Below are positions 21,785 through 33,614 of a DNA stretch of 64,000 nucleotides, one piece after another (positions within the stretch are counted from its first letter, which is position 1; each line of letters opens with the position of its first letter). A model generated the notes under the pieces. That model made no database searches and was not told the origin of the DNA. It was given only the letters and a program-made list of their open reading frames with translations. Made by a program: the position numbers and the translations under genes. The stretch is from positions 1,302,001 to 1,366,000 of the forward strand of contig CP145413.1 of the NCBI GenBank assembly GCA_036867785.1, read 5' to 3'. Source of the DNA: Plasmodiophora brassicae (lineage: Eukaryota > Endomyxa: Phytomyxea > Phytomyxea > Plasmodiophorida).

Positions 21785-22991
21785 TTACAGGTGGAATTGC
21801 GCCTCTTCATCAATAACAGGCTGGACGGGTTCCCAGAGGTCGACCTCGCCAGGCTGGAGTGGGAGATCGGCGGGCGCGTCGACATTGAACTGCGGGCGTT
21901 GCTGCGGGGCCTTCGACGGGAACAACGCGACGAGCCTGGCTGGATGCACAGGAAACGGTTCCGTAAAGAAGTAGTCATCTCGAAGCGCCTGACAAGCGCG
22001 TCCATCACGTGAAAAGCCATGGCCGCTCGCTACGGGAACGTACCTCGCGAGCTGAGATCCGATTCGTGCTGCGAAGTACGAGAAATCGTTGCAGCAGCGA
22101 CAGGGCGCCTTCGCTGGCATCTGGGAGGATGTCCTGCAGAGCAATGCCGGGCATGTACGAGAAATGGATCTTGTTGTAGTCGGGCAGCGTCTTGGCCTCC
22201 TGCACAGCATCCCGGTCAGAATACAACTCGCCGCATCGTGCAAAGTTACGAGCCTACAGGCCAGGTCTCGTCATTGGGCGTGCCCATGACGCGGAGCACG
22301 CGGAACAGTTGGTCAATGTCGCTCTCGCCGACAATGAACGGCATGTGGTTGAGCATCTCGGCGAACACGCAGCCGACGGCCCACATGTCGACCCCAGGGC
22401 CATACTTCCGGGCCCCATACAGCAACTCGGGCGCCCTGTAGAACCTCGTGGCCACTTGATGCGAATACGATTGCGCTGTGGCCAGGTGCACTCTCGACAG
22501 ACCAAAGTCCCCAATCTTGAGCCGACCCGCACTGCTGAAGAGAAGATTGGAAGGTTTGATGTCCTGCCCGGTCATGTGAGCAGAGACGTTGCATGCGCGC
22601 ACGAATGTACACTGACCCGGTGAATAACGTTGGATTCGTGAATACTGGCGACGCCGACGAGGATCATTCGCAGGATGGTTTTGACCTCGGCCTCGAAGAA
22701 CGGCCGTTGCATCCGGGACATTAGCTGGAACAGGTCGGTCTCCATGTACTCCAGGGCGAGGAACACTGCCGATCCTGTCCCAAAGTACTCGAACAGACGC
22801 ACGACGTGATCGTCCTGCAGGTGCTCCAAGGATTTGATCTCGCGTACAACGGCCTTCGGCAGGCCCTGCTCGGCTCTGGCGATCCGAATCTTCTTCAATG
22901 CCACCAAGGTCCCATCTTCAATACGGACCGCTCGGAAGACCTCGCCGAATGTTCCCTCCCCGATTTTACAAACAATCCGATACCTCTCCAT
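21785..22991 (-). CDS. CDK20: cyclin-dependent kinase 20 (CCRK) homologue
   Basis: Four exons (22617-22991, 22258-22563, 22044-22199, 21785-21988) with introns of 53, 58 and 55 bp give 346 aa, the same length I recall for human CDK20. The glycine loop is GEGTFGEV, the catalytic Lys is in VALKKI, the PSTAIRE-equivalent helix reads QGLPKAVVREI, the catalytic loop is VIHRDIKPSN, DFG is present and the activation segment is HQVATRFYRAPELLYGARKY. The YGARKYGPGVDMWAVGC and LPDYNKIHF stretches and the FFTEPFPVHP tail separate CDK20 from other CDKs. CDK20 acts at cilia/flagella by activating RCK kinases and limiting flagellar length. The start at 22991 was chosen because MERYRIV begins the kinase fold. 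Confidence 0.9.
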
Positions 22992-23418
22992 CGGGATGAG
23001 CCACCGACACGCTCGTCTGACAGTAAACCTGGCGCAGCCCACTTCAGTACCTATATGGAAAGGGACCATGTATGACTCGACGTGCGCGTCGGCGCTTTGG
23101 TCGCTGATAAAATGGATGCGGACTCACCGACCGTAAGGAATCTCCAGATCCATTGTGGGTCGCGATGAGTCAACTTGGAGCAAGTGCAGAGTGAGGCCGA
23201 TCTTTACTGGGAGCGAGTGTGACACGCCTGGATACTTTGGAGTCGGAGTCAACGTGAACGGCATCAGGCTGCTTAGATCTGAGCACTGTGTTCGAAACCA
23301 GGGCAGCTCAATCTCGAAACGTCGTCCTATATATCGCACCCACCAGACGGTGCATCCTGCACGCCAGAACGAGTTGGCCAAGCAACTACGAGCTGGATCG
23401 CACCCGAACCTCTTCCCG

Positions 23419-23547
23419 ATGGCATTCAGACGGCTGAGTCTCTCGAACTTGACGATCATCGTTCTCCTGCTACTGACAACCGCGAATGCTCAGCCGAGAA
23501 TAGGGCGAAAATTCAACTGGAACTGGGAAGCCATCGATAGGTCCTAA
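23419..23547 (+). CDS. possible 42-aa secreted peptide (or first exon of one)
   Basis: From the ATG at 23419 the frame gives MAFRRLSLSNLTIIVLLL, a textbook signal sequence ending at NAQ, then a short mature part (PRIGRKFNWNWEAIDRS) and a stop. A GT directly after GATAG could be a splice donor, so this could instead be exon 1 of a longer gene. Promoter space is shared with the divergent CDK20 gene. No relatives are recognised. Confidence 0.35.
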   Translation: MAFRRLSLSNLTIIVLLLLTTANAQPRIGRKFNWNWEAIDRS

Positions 23548-23645
23548 ACCAGGCACGCTTCAGCATACACAAAACCGTAACGAGCTGCTCCTATCGTGTG
23601 TCCGATTGTGGGGTGCAGCCGATATCTGGGATATATTTAAGCTGG

Positions 23646-25969
23646 TTATACATTGCCGACGGCTTGAAGCGACGTCCGGCGAACGGGCGTCCCGACCATT
23701 GATCTTTGCGTGGCCGAGTCGATGTTGACCACAACGTACTCGCCCGGGCGAGGAACCGATTTGGAAACATCGCAGTCACCTGATGCAGGACATCTGTGAT
23801 CTGAACATCTTCCATGGATCGTCGTTTCCATACCATGCAGTTCAATCTTCGGGAATACGACTTTCACATTGGAGTCGGAGCGCCCAGCAAGAAATTCTGA
23901 CGAACTGTGCACACGTTCGCTTAGCAGCAGCAGTGTCCCACTAGCGTCCATCTTACCGTTTACTGTCGCCTTCAACGAGAACGACCTGGGTCGACCCAAC
24001 ATTCCGCATTGCATTAGACCGTGCCAGATCATGATGGGTCTCGGTGACTTCGCGAAGTCGCCGTGACTTCACGTCGTCGGGCACGTCGTCCAAAAGGTAC
24101 TGGTGTGCATGAGTCTTCTCTCTACGATCATTCAGCAATACGACCGCCTGGAGCAATTCTTTCACAATACCTTTGCGAGTACGCAAACATGAACGCATGC
24201 GTGTAGCCAGTCTTCCGAATCAGATCCTGGAACGCGCTTAGTTGTGCATGTGCCCCAGAGCGTCAAACAAATTACCAGACAAGCGTCATGTGGTGGTCTT
24301 CCTCAGTCTCGCCGCAGAATCCCGATATGAAGTCGCTGGTAAGAGAACAGCCAGGAATCTTGTCGCGCACCGTTGCGATAAGATCATCGTACGCTTCGCG
24401 AGAGTAGTCCCGTTTCATGCGTTCGAGAACTGAAGTGCTGCCACTTTGGGCGGGGATGTGCAACGCCTTGCAGACGTTGGGATATTCTGCAACGACCTGC
24501 AGAAGCTCCAGAGGGAAATCCTTTGGATGAGGCGATGTAAAGCGGATGCGAATCTCAGGGTCCACCTCCGCGCATCGTCGAAGCAATTCCGGAAAGCGAA
24601 TACCCATCCGGGATGCCCGCTACAAATCGGCAATGGGCATACATCAAGGATCACCACATGATTATCGGGAGCATACCTTCGTCTTTTGAGAGAATCCAGG
24701 ATTACTCAGATTGAAATCCTTGATCGTGAACGTGCCGCGGTCGGCGCCGGTGACGTCATTGTACGAGTTGACGTTCTGACCGAGCAGCGTCACCTAGACA
24801 TCAAGGGACTTGCGTTAGTGCGAAATAATAATTTCAACAGACAGAATTGTGAGATACCTCTTTGAAGCCCTCCCGAGAGAGATCTTGTATTTCGCTAATA
24901 ATGCTGTCTGCGTTGCGACTGCAGCCGGTGAGCCAGTCTAGACGACGGATAACGGTTGCACAGGTTTACCTCCGTTCTCTGCCTCTGGTATATGGAACAA
25001 TGCCTGGAGTATGATATCACATCAACTAGGTTCAATGGTCTACAGACAAAGAACGTACAGTACGAGCAGAGATTGTTGCAGCCGCGCATGATCGAGACAA
25101 ATGCTGAAACGCGATTCGAAGCAGGACGTACAGGAGCGATATCGGCATACGTTTCCTACAAGGCACCATTACAATTACAGCCGTTGACGCGTTAAAGCCG
25201 AACATCGTCTTACATCCAGGGACAACAAGACATTGACAGCAGACGTGCCGTCTCTTGCCACGGAGAGAAGCCGCGGCAGATCGCGATAGGCGTCTGGTCC
25301 CACAACAACATTGACCAGTTGGTCCCGTTCCAGCAATCGTTCCTTGAGTCGTTCCGCCATACTGCCCCCAATAAGAACCTTTACAGACACAACACACTGC
25401 CACTCCCCAATTTTACCATCCTAGCACAGCAACAGCTGTACCACGCCTTCGACCTCGAAGAGCACGCAGTTCATAGAGTCGACTCCAGACCTTCTCTTCA
25501 GCATTGTCCCGAATCTGAACAGAACAGATAAACAGCCAGGCATCCCGGCGCGTCGATTTTAAACATACCGAACACGTATTGATGAGAACGACGTCGGCGG
25601 CGGTGACACTGTCAGCGCGTTTGAACCCGCTGTTTATCAAAACTGCCTCGACAATTTCGGAATCGGACACATTCATCTGTGGCTTGGTCAGTAGGTGATC
25701 AGATGCGCAGTCGTAGGTCTGGTTGCAACGACCTGACAGCCGTAGGTCTCTATGAAGAAAGATCGCGTCTCCGGCACAGCGATCGGGTCCCGGTCCGCAT
25801 TGAAGGTCAGCGTCGGCGACATCGCCACGTCGGGAACAGGACCTGATCCGGCAGCGCGCGGCCGGATGAAGTCAGCCACCGTCTTCCCATCGTCCGGCAC
25901 CATCTTCGCCCGCTTCGCCGCCAGCGACGTGCATCGGCGTACACGGGTCCTCCATGCGGACAACATCAT
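23646..25969 (-). CDS. CDK5RAP1: CDK5RAP1-type tRNA methylthiotransferase (radical SAM, MiaB family)
   Basis: A multi-exon gene; resolved parts are 25733-25969, 25569-25676, 25417-25514, 25214-25361 and 25059-25155, followed by several shorter exons to the stop at 23646. Introns are 54-58 bp. The order is: N-terminal cluster-binding domain ([22 protein letters not shown]), [21 protein letters not shown], the radical SAM cluster motif [11 protein letters not shown] joined to [11 protein letters not shown], then [33 protein letters not shown], and a C-terminal TRAM-like part ([10 protein letters not shown] ... PGEYVVVNI). The SYCIVP join across the intron at 25004-25058 is exact. It would add the methylthio group to i6A37, usually in mitochondrial tRNAs; the basic N-terminus ([12 protein letters not shown]) fits import. 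Confidence 0.87.
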
Positions 25970-26594
25970 TGGATCGCAACTGTGAACCGACGACTGAGCT
26001 GCAGTCTGCCGCCGCACTGACCACGAACGCAAATATCACTCCGGGCAACCTCGTCTGTCTCGAAAGGCTGCAAATGGTGCCGCCATCAGCAGTCCTCAGC
26101 CTGGACTCCATATAAACGGTTGATCTCGCGACTAATTCTGCTGGACTGCTCCTTTGCACTTCTCTATTCACAGGTACTCTGGGCGGAATAGGCAGTTGGA
26201 CAATTTTATTCGCACACACCCATTCTACGTAATCGGGTTTGAACAATTCGACAATGGGGACATCGAAGGACGAAGTTCGGGTGTCGGATCTCACATTGAC
26301 GAATCAGGCAAGACCTGTTCGTCAGAAGATGCGTATGATCACATCGGTTTACGCAAATGGCGGCAATACATCACGACGGACGGCAACGACGGACGACCAA
26401 GACCATCGTGCCAACGCGACGATCACGCTGACTCTTATTGCGAATGACCATCAAGGTTCGCGCGACGGGCACCGCCTGTGCGTCTCGCAGCGTGTGCGGA
26501 CTCCGTGAACCAATATTAGGGCACATTGCTATATATCGGTCCAACGCTTAGGCTACATTATATTTTCGAAGCGACATAGCCAAAGACACAGTCA
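25970..26594. other. unresolved region between CDK5RAP1 and PSMA1
   Basis: A minus-strand frame (about 26294 downward) includes SSFDVPIVELFKPDYVEWVC and PIPPRVPVNREVQ, which reads like protein but matches nothing I know; it could be an upstream exon of CDK5RAP1 or a small separate gene. The rest shows no coding signal. Confidence 0.3.
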
Positions 26595-27583
26595 TCAATC
26601 CTCTTGCATGGCGTCAGTGCTGCTTGGCCGGGGTCCACCTTGTCCATCGGCATTAGCGCGAGTAATGTAGCGCTCCAGCTCTTCGCGCTCGAGGACCGTG
26701 AACGGACGAGTTGTGCTGACGATGCCAATCTCGACGTTGTCGGCCGTGATCTCACCTACGCGAAATAGTCAGAAGTCGTAGACGGCGACACCGACCTTAT
26801 TTGTACCTGTTGGTGAAGAACCACGCAACGATTTGATGGCGTGCAAAATCAGGTCGTCGTCAGACGCGTCGTCGAAGCTCTCGTAATACTTCTCCAAGTA
26901 CGTCTTGGCACTCTGCGATCGAGCGCCCAACGCTTGCGCAACGTATTCATAGTGAAGACCGCTACCCGTAGATGTCAATTCTGGAATTGCAGTAAACACC
27001 AGACGTGGTAGTACCAAGGCGATGTTTCGAACAAGTGTGCACCAGTGCGATCCACGCCAACAACCAGGAGACCCACACCGTACGGCCGCTTCGTCGCCTT
27101 CTGCGTGTACACTTGCGACTTGTCGGATACCTTGGACGCAATGCGAACGATAGGGATGTTGGACCCGTACAGATACTAAACATGCAGCGATTTCGGTCAG
27201 TACTGTGGAGGCGCATGCGGATTGTAATGCTAGCAGACCTGGTGATTCAGCGCCTCTCCACGCATGTACACACTGAGGCCTCGCGCATCGGCAATGAGGC
27301 CCGACACACCGATTCCCATGTGGGCATCGATGCGAAACAGCTTTTGCTGCGGTGAACCAAGATCGGAAGACGTTCGGCGAAACGCAGCCAAGACCTGACA
27401 TGGCGTCAGCACTCTCCCCTTAAACGTCGACACGAATACACCGCTTCAGACCGCGGTCGTTTTCGATCGCAGGCCGCAGACGGCACTGCCTTGCTTGACG
27501 GCCTCCATGGCATACTCCACCTGGTGGAGGCGCCCAACGGGCGAGTAGGTCGTCACGCTGTCGTCGTACTGGTTCCGGTACAT
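26595..27583 (-). CDS. PSMA1: 20S proteasome subunit alpha type-1 (alpha-6)
   Basis: The start at 27583 begins [18 protein letters not shown], followed by [16 protein letters not shown], the alpha-subunit signature helix H0, and GLRSKTTA. Later exons carry [30 protein letters not shown] and [17 protein letters not shown], then the C-terminal strand [13 protein letters not shown] with an acidic end at 26595. The M-[FY]-R-N-Q-Y-D start is specific to PSMA1. At least four short introns are needed, for example 26756-26806 (51 bp) and one of 53 bp near 26960-27012. The subunit forms part of the outer ring that gates entry to the 20S core. Confidence 0.9.
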
Positions 27584-27922
27584 GTTGGCCGACGATCGAC
27601 GACGATGAAATGACGCAAAAAAGCAACCGGGGCGGGCCTTGAGCGAACGTCGAGAGGGCACCGAGGAGATTTTGCGACGACCGTGAGGGACATACGCACT
27701 GCTTCACCCGCGAACTGCAATCGTTCCACGAGGCTGCGCCCATTGCCGAACTTCCCGCTCACCACCAGACGACGACGACGAAACTGCAGATATGTTGCGC
27801 TTCATCCAGTTGAGGCAGCTTGCCCGGCAAGAGCATGGGACTGGTAGAAATATTGCCTGCCCAAATCTCGGTACGGTCTGGATCGGATCGACGCGTAGGT
27901 CCTCCTCCTGCCCATATATGCA
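27584..27922. other. divergent intergenic region
   Basis: About 340 bp between the divergently transcribed PSMA1 and RGS-receptor genes, probably holding both promoters. I see no distinct element. Confidence 0.4.
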
Positions 27923-29603
27923 ATGGTGCCGGCCTCGTCGTGGATTGCCATCGTTGTGCTGGCGGGCGTCGCCCTCCAAGCCGTCATCGGGCTCGTGTTC
28001 GTGTACAGGCAACGCCAACACCCCGTTATCGCCTGGCGTCACCCGATACGAATGGCGTTCCGCACTCTCGTGCTACTGCTCTGGTCGGCAACCAACGTTG
28101 TGGGGCCGCAATCATCCGACTCCACGATCTGCTCGATTCGTGTCGTTAATGCGATTCTCCTGTGGACCCTGTTGGGATCGGTTCTCTCTCAACTATGGTT
28201 CCTGTACGTGTCCTGGTCCTGCATTGCGGTCGCCCTCGCCGACAATACCGTCAACCAGGTCAACTCCAAAAGCACCTTGATACGATACCGCCAAGTCCTA
28301 ACTTCTAGGCCGTTGCTTACGACATTGGAAGTCCTTGTCATCGTGATCGGATCGATCCCTGTCGTTTCAGCAACCGCCGCAAGCGGACTGACGCCCAGGT
28401 CAGGAATAGGCGTACATTGCGAGGTAGCTGTTGACGGAATGGTATTGAAGCCCTGTTATGCCCAACGAGACCTGGACGAATCGATGCCCAGGCAGGCCCG
28501 GGATTGCTGTCGCCGTCATACTAATCATCTATGGCGCCAGCCTGGCCTTCTTCATGCACAACCTGCGTAACATGAAGGACTCGCTCGGTAACAACCTGTT
28601 TGGACGTCTCAGGTACGCAGGCAATGAACACTGGTTCGAACCAGGTGTTCGCAAGGAGGTCCGCGTAATGTTCGCCACTGTCATCACCGTCGTCGTTGTT
28701 CTGATTGCCGTCTCCATTGTGCCGGTTTTGGGCTCCGGATCGCCCAACGCCCTGCTACAGGTCAGTCATTCGCGACTGGGCACCACCATACCCACCAGCC
28801 AACCCGCGTCCTCCAGCTTTTGAACTTCATTGCAATTTCCATCGGGTTTTCATGGGCCTGCCCATGGCTCCCAGTCCAGCTGGCCCGAGCAACACCCGTC
28901 ACGTCTCGCGAGATGCACGACGTCTCTCGCCTGACAAGCAGCCGCACTTCGGACGCTCAGCGGTTTTCGATCCTGGCAGGGGACAGCACGACCGTCTCAG
29001 TGCCTCGTCATGTCAAGAGATCGTCAGGGTTCCGCGACTGGTAACGGCGTCGCCTGACTATGCGAAGCAGGAGTCGGTCTAACGCTTTCGGATCTCACAG
29101 CATGCGAACACAGGAAGGGGCCGCTGCGTTCAAACAATTCTGTGCGTCAGAATTCTCGGTCGAGAACGCCGCCTACCTGGAAGCCAGCGCCCAGCTGTGC
29201 CTTCAGTACGGTGTGAAACCATATCACAGTCGAACTTCGTTGAAAGACATCCCGGTTTGGGCATTAATGCCTGGCCACGTAAACGACCGGTCTGATACGG
29301 ACGAATGCACAGGACGCATCCGGGATCCGTGCAGAGCAGAACGGCGCGTTTCTGAACGATTTCGATTGTCTGGTGAAGACGTTCCTTGTCGCTGGGGCGT
29401 CCTTTGAGGTGAACATCCCGAGCGGAGACGCGAACGTTGTCAAACAGTACCGACAGGGGACGGGACGAGATTCGACCGAACGTGTTCAAGACGCTGTTGC
29501 GATTCTGTACAGGATCGATGGCACTATCTGCGACCTGCTGGCGGCCGACACCTTCCGCCGGTTCAAGGACAGCAAAATCTTTCGCGATCTTGCTAACGAA
29601 TAA
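27923..29603 (+). CDS. seven-TM protein with C-terminal RGS domain
   Basis: Five exons (27923-28398, 28451-28760, 28817-29040, 29101-29254, 29313-29603), introns of 52-60 bp, 484 aa. The first 300 or so residues are hydrophobic with about seven membrane segments (starting MVPASSWIAIVVLAGVAL; later VILIIYGASLAFFM, VITVVVVLIAVSIV and LLNFIAISIGF). The last 170 residues form an RGS domain: EGAAAFKQFCASEFSVENA, FLVAGASFEVNIPSG and AADTFRRFKDSKIF, the helices that contact G-alpha. RGS domains speed GTP hydrolysis by G-alpha. The 7TM-RGS fusion resembles the layout of plant RGS1 and similar protist proteins, so it probably couples a membrane signal to G-protein shut-off. The last intron (29255-29312) was placed by frame and length. 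Confidence 0.8.
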
Positions 29604-29639
29604 ACGTGCTCGTGCTCCCCCGATTAGCGCACAATGTTC

Positions 29640-30120
29640 GTGAAGGTTCGCAAGGTGCTGCATTAATGTGACGGATAGCCCCAAGAGAACCAGGCCCTCC
29701 TTGTGTCGGACGAACGCTTTGTCTTCAAACCATGATGGCCTTGCTCGACTCGACGTCAGAGACCATCGACCGCAGCTCCAGTTACATTCGTCGATATCGG
29801 TGATGGAAAGACCAAGGGCCCGCAGATCACGAACCGTAAACCGAGTCTGGGGGTCTGCGAACTCGTTTGCAAACGCCGGAACACGGTATACCGGATGCAT
29901 TAACCGCATGAATATGGGGCGTGAAGGATCGGACATTCGACCCTGGCGTGCACCTACGTAGTACATACAGTGTTCAAAGTCCATGGTCCCTCGGCACGAA
30001 GGTATATCGTGGATGCTGTCAATACCAGGGTTAGGGACAGCAGCAGCTTTAATGATCAGGACGATCGGAGGCTTTGCGTTGCAAACGTGTCAGCAGCGCC
30101 ATGCAAGGGCGTGTCGTCTA
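29640..30120 (-). CDS. hypothetical protein, weak evidence
   Basis: Minus-strand reading frames here contain MALLTRLQRKASDR near 30100 and VPAFANEFADPQTRF with TVRDLRALGLSITDI near 29800, which look protein-like and could be joined by short introns. No family is recognised. The gene would be convergent with the RGS protein, whose antisense strand is also open. The remaining sequence up to the tRNA (30121-30527) shows nothing else. Confidence 0.25.
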
Positions 30121-30527
30121 CCGGCTGCTGCCGCCAACCGTTCCGCATCCAGAGCGAGCAGGTGCACAACAAAACACGGGCGCCTGCCTAGGCGAGGGTG
30201 GTGCCATCATCGCGCGCCGACCTGCTCCTCAGCTGAGGCGGCGCCCCTGGCCGCCCGCCGATCGTTGCAATTGGCCCCTCGCGTCTCTGCCCCGCACCTG
30301 GCATCGGACGCCGACCGACCAACCAAGAGCGCGATCGGGCTCCTGTCTGCATGTGAAATACGACCATTCCGTTGAACAGTTGAGACAATACACCGTCGTT
30401 GCGTCCCACGTCTGAATACCAGTAGGTTAGGGAATAACACCCGTGCTGTCAGGGCGACAGCGTCACGGATTCGGATCAAATCATATTTCAGAGATCCTCG
30501 CGGGTCCCGCAGATCGCTCACGTCGTA

Positions 30528-30599
30528 TCCGAATTCGTATAGTGGCCAGTATGCATCCCTGTCACGGATGAGACCGGGGTTCGATTCCCCGATTCGGAG
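30528..30599 (+). tRNA. tRNA-Asp, anticodon GTC
   Basis: A 72-nt cloverleaf can be drawn: acceptor stem TCCGAAT (30528-30534) with ATTCGGA (30592-30598) and discriminator G at 30599. The D arm includes TATAGTGGCCAGTATGC (A box). The anticodon arm is CATCC-CTGTCAC-GGATG with GTC at 30561-30563, and the T arm has the B box GGTTCGATTCC. There is no intron. It stands between protein genes as a single copy in this window. Confidence 0.95.
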
Positions 30600-30606
30600 C
30601 GATCCC

Positions 30607-30610
30607 TTTT
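30607..30610 (+). terminator. RNA polymerase III terminator
   Basis: A run of four T residues eight bases after the tRNA-Asp 3' end, the usual pol III stop signal. Confidence 0.7.
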
Positions 30611-30863
30611 GACTGCCGCGCTTCGTCGCAGCTCTGCCGATGCATTCGCTGCTCCCTGACATCTCAGCGATGTCCACGTACGCCCATTTGCATTTTGGTA
30701 CCAGGAACGTTGCTTGCCAAACCTGTCTGCTGTCGTGCCGCAGGTACCTCTATACGGCAGCGAGTTTTTCGAAGTCGTGCGACTGGCACGGGCGAGAGTG
30801 CGCCGCGCGTGGCCAAGCTGTTATCGTCGTGACCTGCCGGCACGGGTGACACGAGATCGCGCG

Positions 30864-32200
30864 ATGACGGCGGGCCGCCGATGGTTATCGTCGGCAGCGA
30901 CATCGCCGTCGGCAATGTACGCGTCTCTGGTCGAGACACGGGCCGTCCGACGGGACCCGCGACAGGAGGCCGTCCTGCCGCGTCTCGACCGCCTTCACGC
31001 CGAACTCAACGGGTACATCGCCCATCGATATCGGAAACCGCTGTCGCCAATCGCCCCGAAACGCGGGTTCGCTGCTTCGCTCATGTCCCTTCTTCGCCAA
31101 TCAGACGAACCTGCTGCTGTCGAACGGTGCGATACTGCCGCTGATCCTTCGTAACGTCTTTGACGTGGTGAACAGTGCTCCAAAGGGTTTGTACATTTAT
31201 GGGTCGCCTGGAACGGGCAAGACGCTCTTAATGGATATGCTCTACGACTGTGCGTCTGTGAAGCACAAGCGGCGAGTGCACTTCAATTCCTTCATGGTGA
31301 ACGTGCACGAGCGGATTCACCGCTGGCGTCTGAGCCGGGATACGGACGCGGCCGACCCGATCCCGCCGCTGGCACACGGAATTGGGGCGGAAGCGCACCT
31401 GCTGTGCTTCGACGAGTTCCAGGTGACCGATGTGGCGGACGCGATGATCATCCGGCGTCTGTTCGATGTCCTGTTTGAACACGGGATCGTGGTCGTGGCG
31501 ACGTCGAATCGGGCGCCAAACGAGCTGTACAAGAACGGCCTGCAACGGGAGCTTTTCGTCCCGTTTATCGACCAGCTGGCGCAACGATGTGATGTCGTTA
31601 ACCTGGACACGGATGTGGATTATCGCACGGTTGGCGCACAGCTGACAGGCACGTACTTCCAGCCGGACAACGTCGAACAACGCCGGGCATTCCTGAGCGC
31701 CTTCGAAACCGTTACCCACAATGCGGCGCCCGAGAAGCGAGACATTCCAGTCGGGTACGGCTATGCCTGCTCAACGTTCCCGATATCCTGTTGCTGACCG
31801 AATGCATTTCAGGCAAGGCAGAACGCTTCACGTGCGATGCTGTGTTCGAGGTGTGGCACGGTTCTCCTTCGCCGAGCTTTGCGATGCGTATCTTGGTTCG
31901 GCAGATTATGCGGCCATTGCTCGTGAATTCCACACCGTGTTTCTGGACGGCGTTCCACATTTCTCGATCGAATCACGAAACGTTATGCGACGTTTCATCG
32001 TGCTGGTCGACGAGCTTTATCAAAGGAAAGTTCGGCTTGTGTGCCTGGCAGCCGCGCTTCCTACAGAACTGTTCCAACGCTCGGACAACCAAGCGTATGA
32101 TGAAGGGTTCGCCTTTGACCGGTGCGTCTCCAGACTCATCGAAATGCAGTCCAAAGAGTACATTGTTGCAGGGGACCTCGCTCGAAAGAAACGGTCGTGA
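30864..32200 (+). CDS. AFG1L: AFG1/LACE1-type AAA ATPase, mitochondrial
   Basis: From the ATG at 30864 the N-terminus is Arg/Ser/Ala-rich (MTAGRRWLSSAATS), followed by SLVETRAVRRDPRQ, the region preceding the ATPase in AFG1 proteins. A frame change is needed between about 31010 and 31105; I could not place that intron. The core follows in one frame: NVFDVVNSAPKGLYIYG, Walker A GSPGTGKT, Walker B LLCFDEFQVTDVADAM and sensor ATSNRAPNEL. A 58-bp intron (31755-31812) joins to GRTLHVR and FAELCDAYLGSADY, ending at the stop 32198-32200. AFG1 proteins sit at the mitochondrial inner membrane and help remove surplus respiratory-chain subunits. Confidence 0.85.
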
Positions 32201-32288
32201 GCCGGGCATTACTACGACAATACATCTACACAATGCAGGTTGCCACAGCCAACACGATGAATGCCCTGGGATTTTAGAAGATGGAAAT

Positions 32289-33614
32289 TTACTGATCTGA
32301 GGAGTGAATTGGCTGCCGTGACGGTGAAGTCTTCGTCGGTTGCCGTAAGGGAGACGCCGATCGGGCACGAGATTCCTGAGACGCCGTCTTTGCTTTTAAG
32401 GCTAGTTGCTCTTCAACGGCCTGCATGGCTAGTCTCTTGCGCCGGTCGCTGGGATCTGGTTCAACAACGACTGATGTTGACCGCCATAAGCTGCCTGAAT
32501 CAGAAAGCGGATATCGATGTTACCTTGCATGGACGTTGAGGGCGATGCCACTTTTGTAGGAGACGATGCTGGTGAGACGGCGCCCACGAGAAAGCCATGG
32601 TTTTGTTTCAGGTAGGTCTTGAAGAATCCAAGGAGAACTGCGATCTTGAACGTAACCGCGAACATGGCAGCAAGTGCAGGGCGGATTGGTTCGGGAAAGA
32701 GCGAATCAAGTTGGAAATCGACGGAGACGTTGCCAACGAGGTTCGTGTCGGGGTCAATTCGGTAAAATCTGGGCACACTTTCACGACCAGAAATTAACAG
32801 CTGTCGGACGTATCCTTACCTGATGTACAGCCAAGAGAAGTAGATGCCGAAGACGACTGGAAGCAATTCCTTGGCCAGTAAACCGCCGAGCATGAACATT
32901 CCAGCAGCAATAATAAAGATCGTGAACGGAAGATGCTGCCAACCATGAATCAACCATGCAGAATGGCGAATGCGCGAAAGCTTACGTTGAACTTGAACGC
33001 GGGAAACGCTGTTGTAACGGGTTCCTTGCCTTTGATCAGTTTAAGCGCAACAATGAAGGTGGCGCTGATGCCGCTAAGGCCGCAGAAGCTGTGGAAGAGA
33101 AAGTCCTCCCACCGGGAGAACACAAACAGCGACATCTCGATCCAGAAAATCGCCACGCCGCTAAAGAACACGACGAACAGCTAATGGTAGTGATGAATAC
33201 AACGAAGCGCACGAGCTACTGCAGTCCTACCATGAGCGGGAACGTTGACTCTTTGAAATGCCTTTCGACGTATCTCCCCGCTGAAAGTAGAACGAGAATG
33301 TTAATTGCCGCCTGGCGATAATGTCAGCCTTGCGACGGGTCGTCCACAGAACATTGCGCTTCACCAGAGCAAGGTTTCGATCGACTAGTGGGTATGTTAC
33401 CACTAGACACATGTCAGACCGAAACAATCTGGTATGGAGCGTGTTCTGGCAACTCGATACCGGTCCAAAGGTAAAAGTGGACGAAGACCGAGTTGGCAGG
33501 CGACAGAGCGAATGCGGTAACGACGGACGGCAGGACGGTGACGGCTAGTAGAGACAAGATCGCATGGACGGCAGCAGTGCCGAGCAAGATGCGGGCTGAT
33601 ACGGAAGCCACCAT
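32289..33614 (-). CDS. TMEM115: TMEM115-type rhomboid-like Golgi membrane protein
   Basis: Seven exons (33461-33614, 33365-33402, 33231-33311, 32986-33180, 32820-32935, 32524-32768, 32289-32470) with introns of 50-58 bp give 336 aa. Residues in order: a first TM segment, YLWTVVTYPLVDRNL, NILVLLSAGRYVERHFKE, LFVVFFSGVAIFWIEMSLF, FCGLSGISATFIVAL, a further TM pair, WLYIRFYRIDPDTNLVGN, and FPEPIRPALAAMF. The cytosolic tail EPDPSDRRKRLAMQAVEEQL corresponds to the conserved TMEM115 C-terminus. The family is a catalytically inactive rhomboid relative that helps shape Golgi retrograde traffic. The second exon is only 38 bp. The gene overlaps nothing; it converges on AFG1, 88 bp away. Confidence 0.82.

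Noticed and set aside
29130-29984. 284-codon minus-strand frame as a single gene
   Set aside because: Its lower half is antisense to the RGS exons. Only the upper part may be coding and is listed separately at low confidence.
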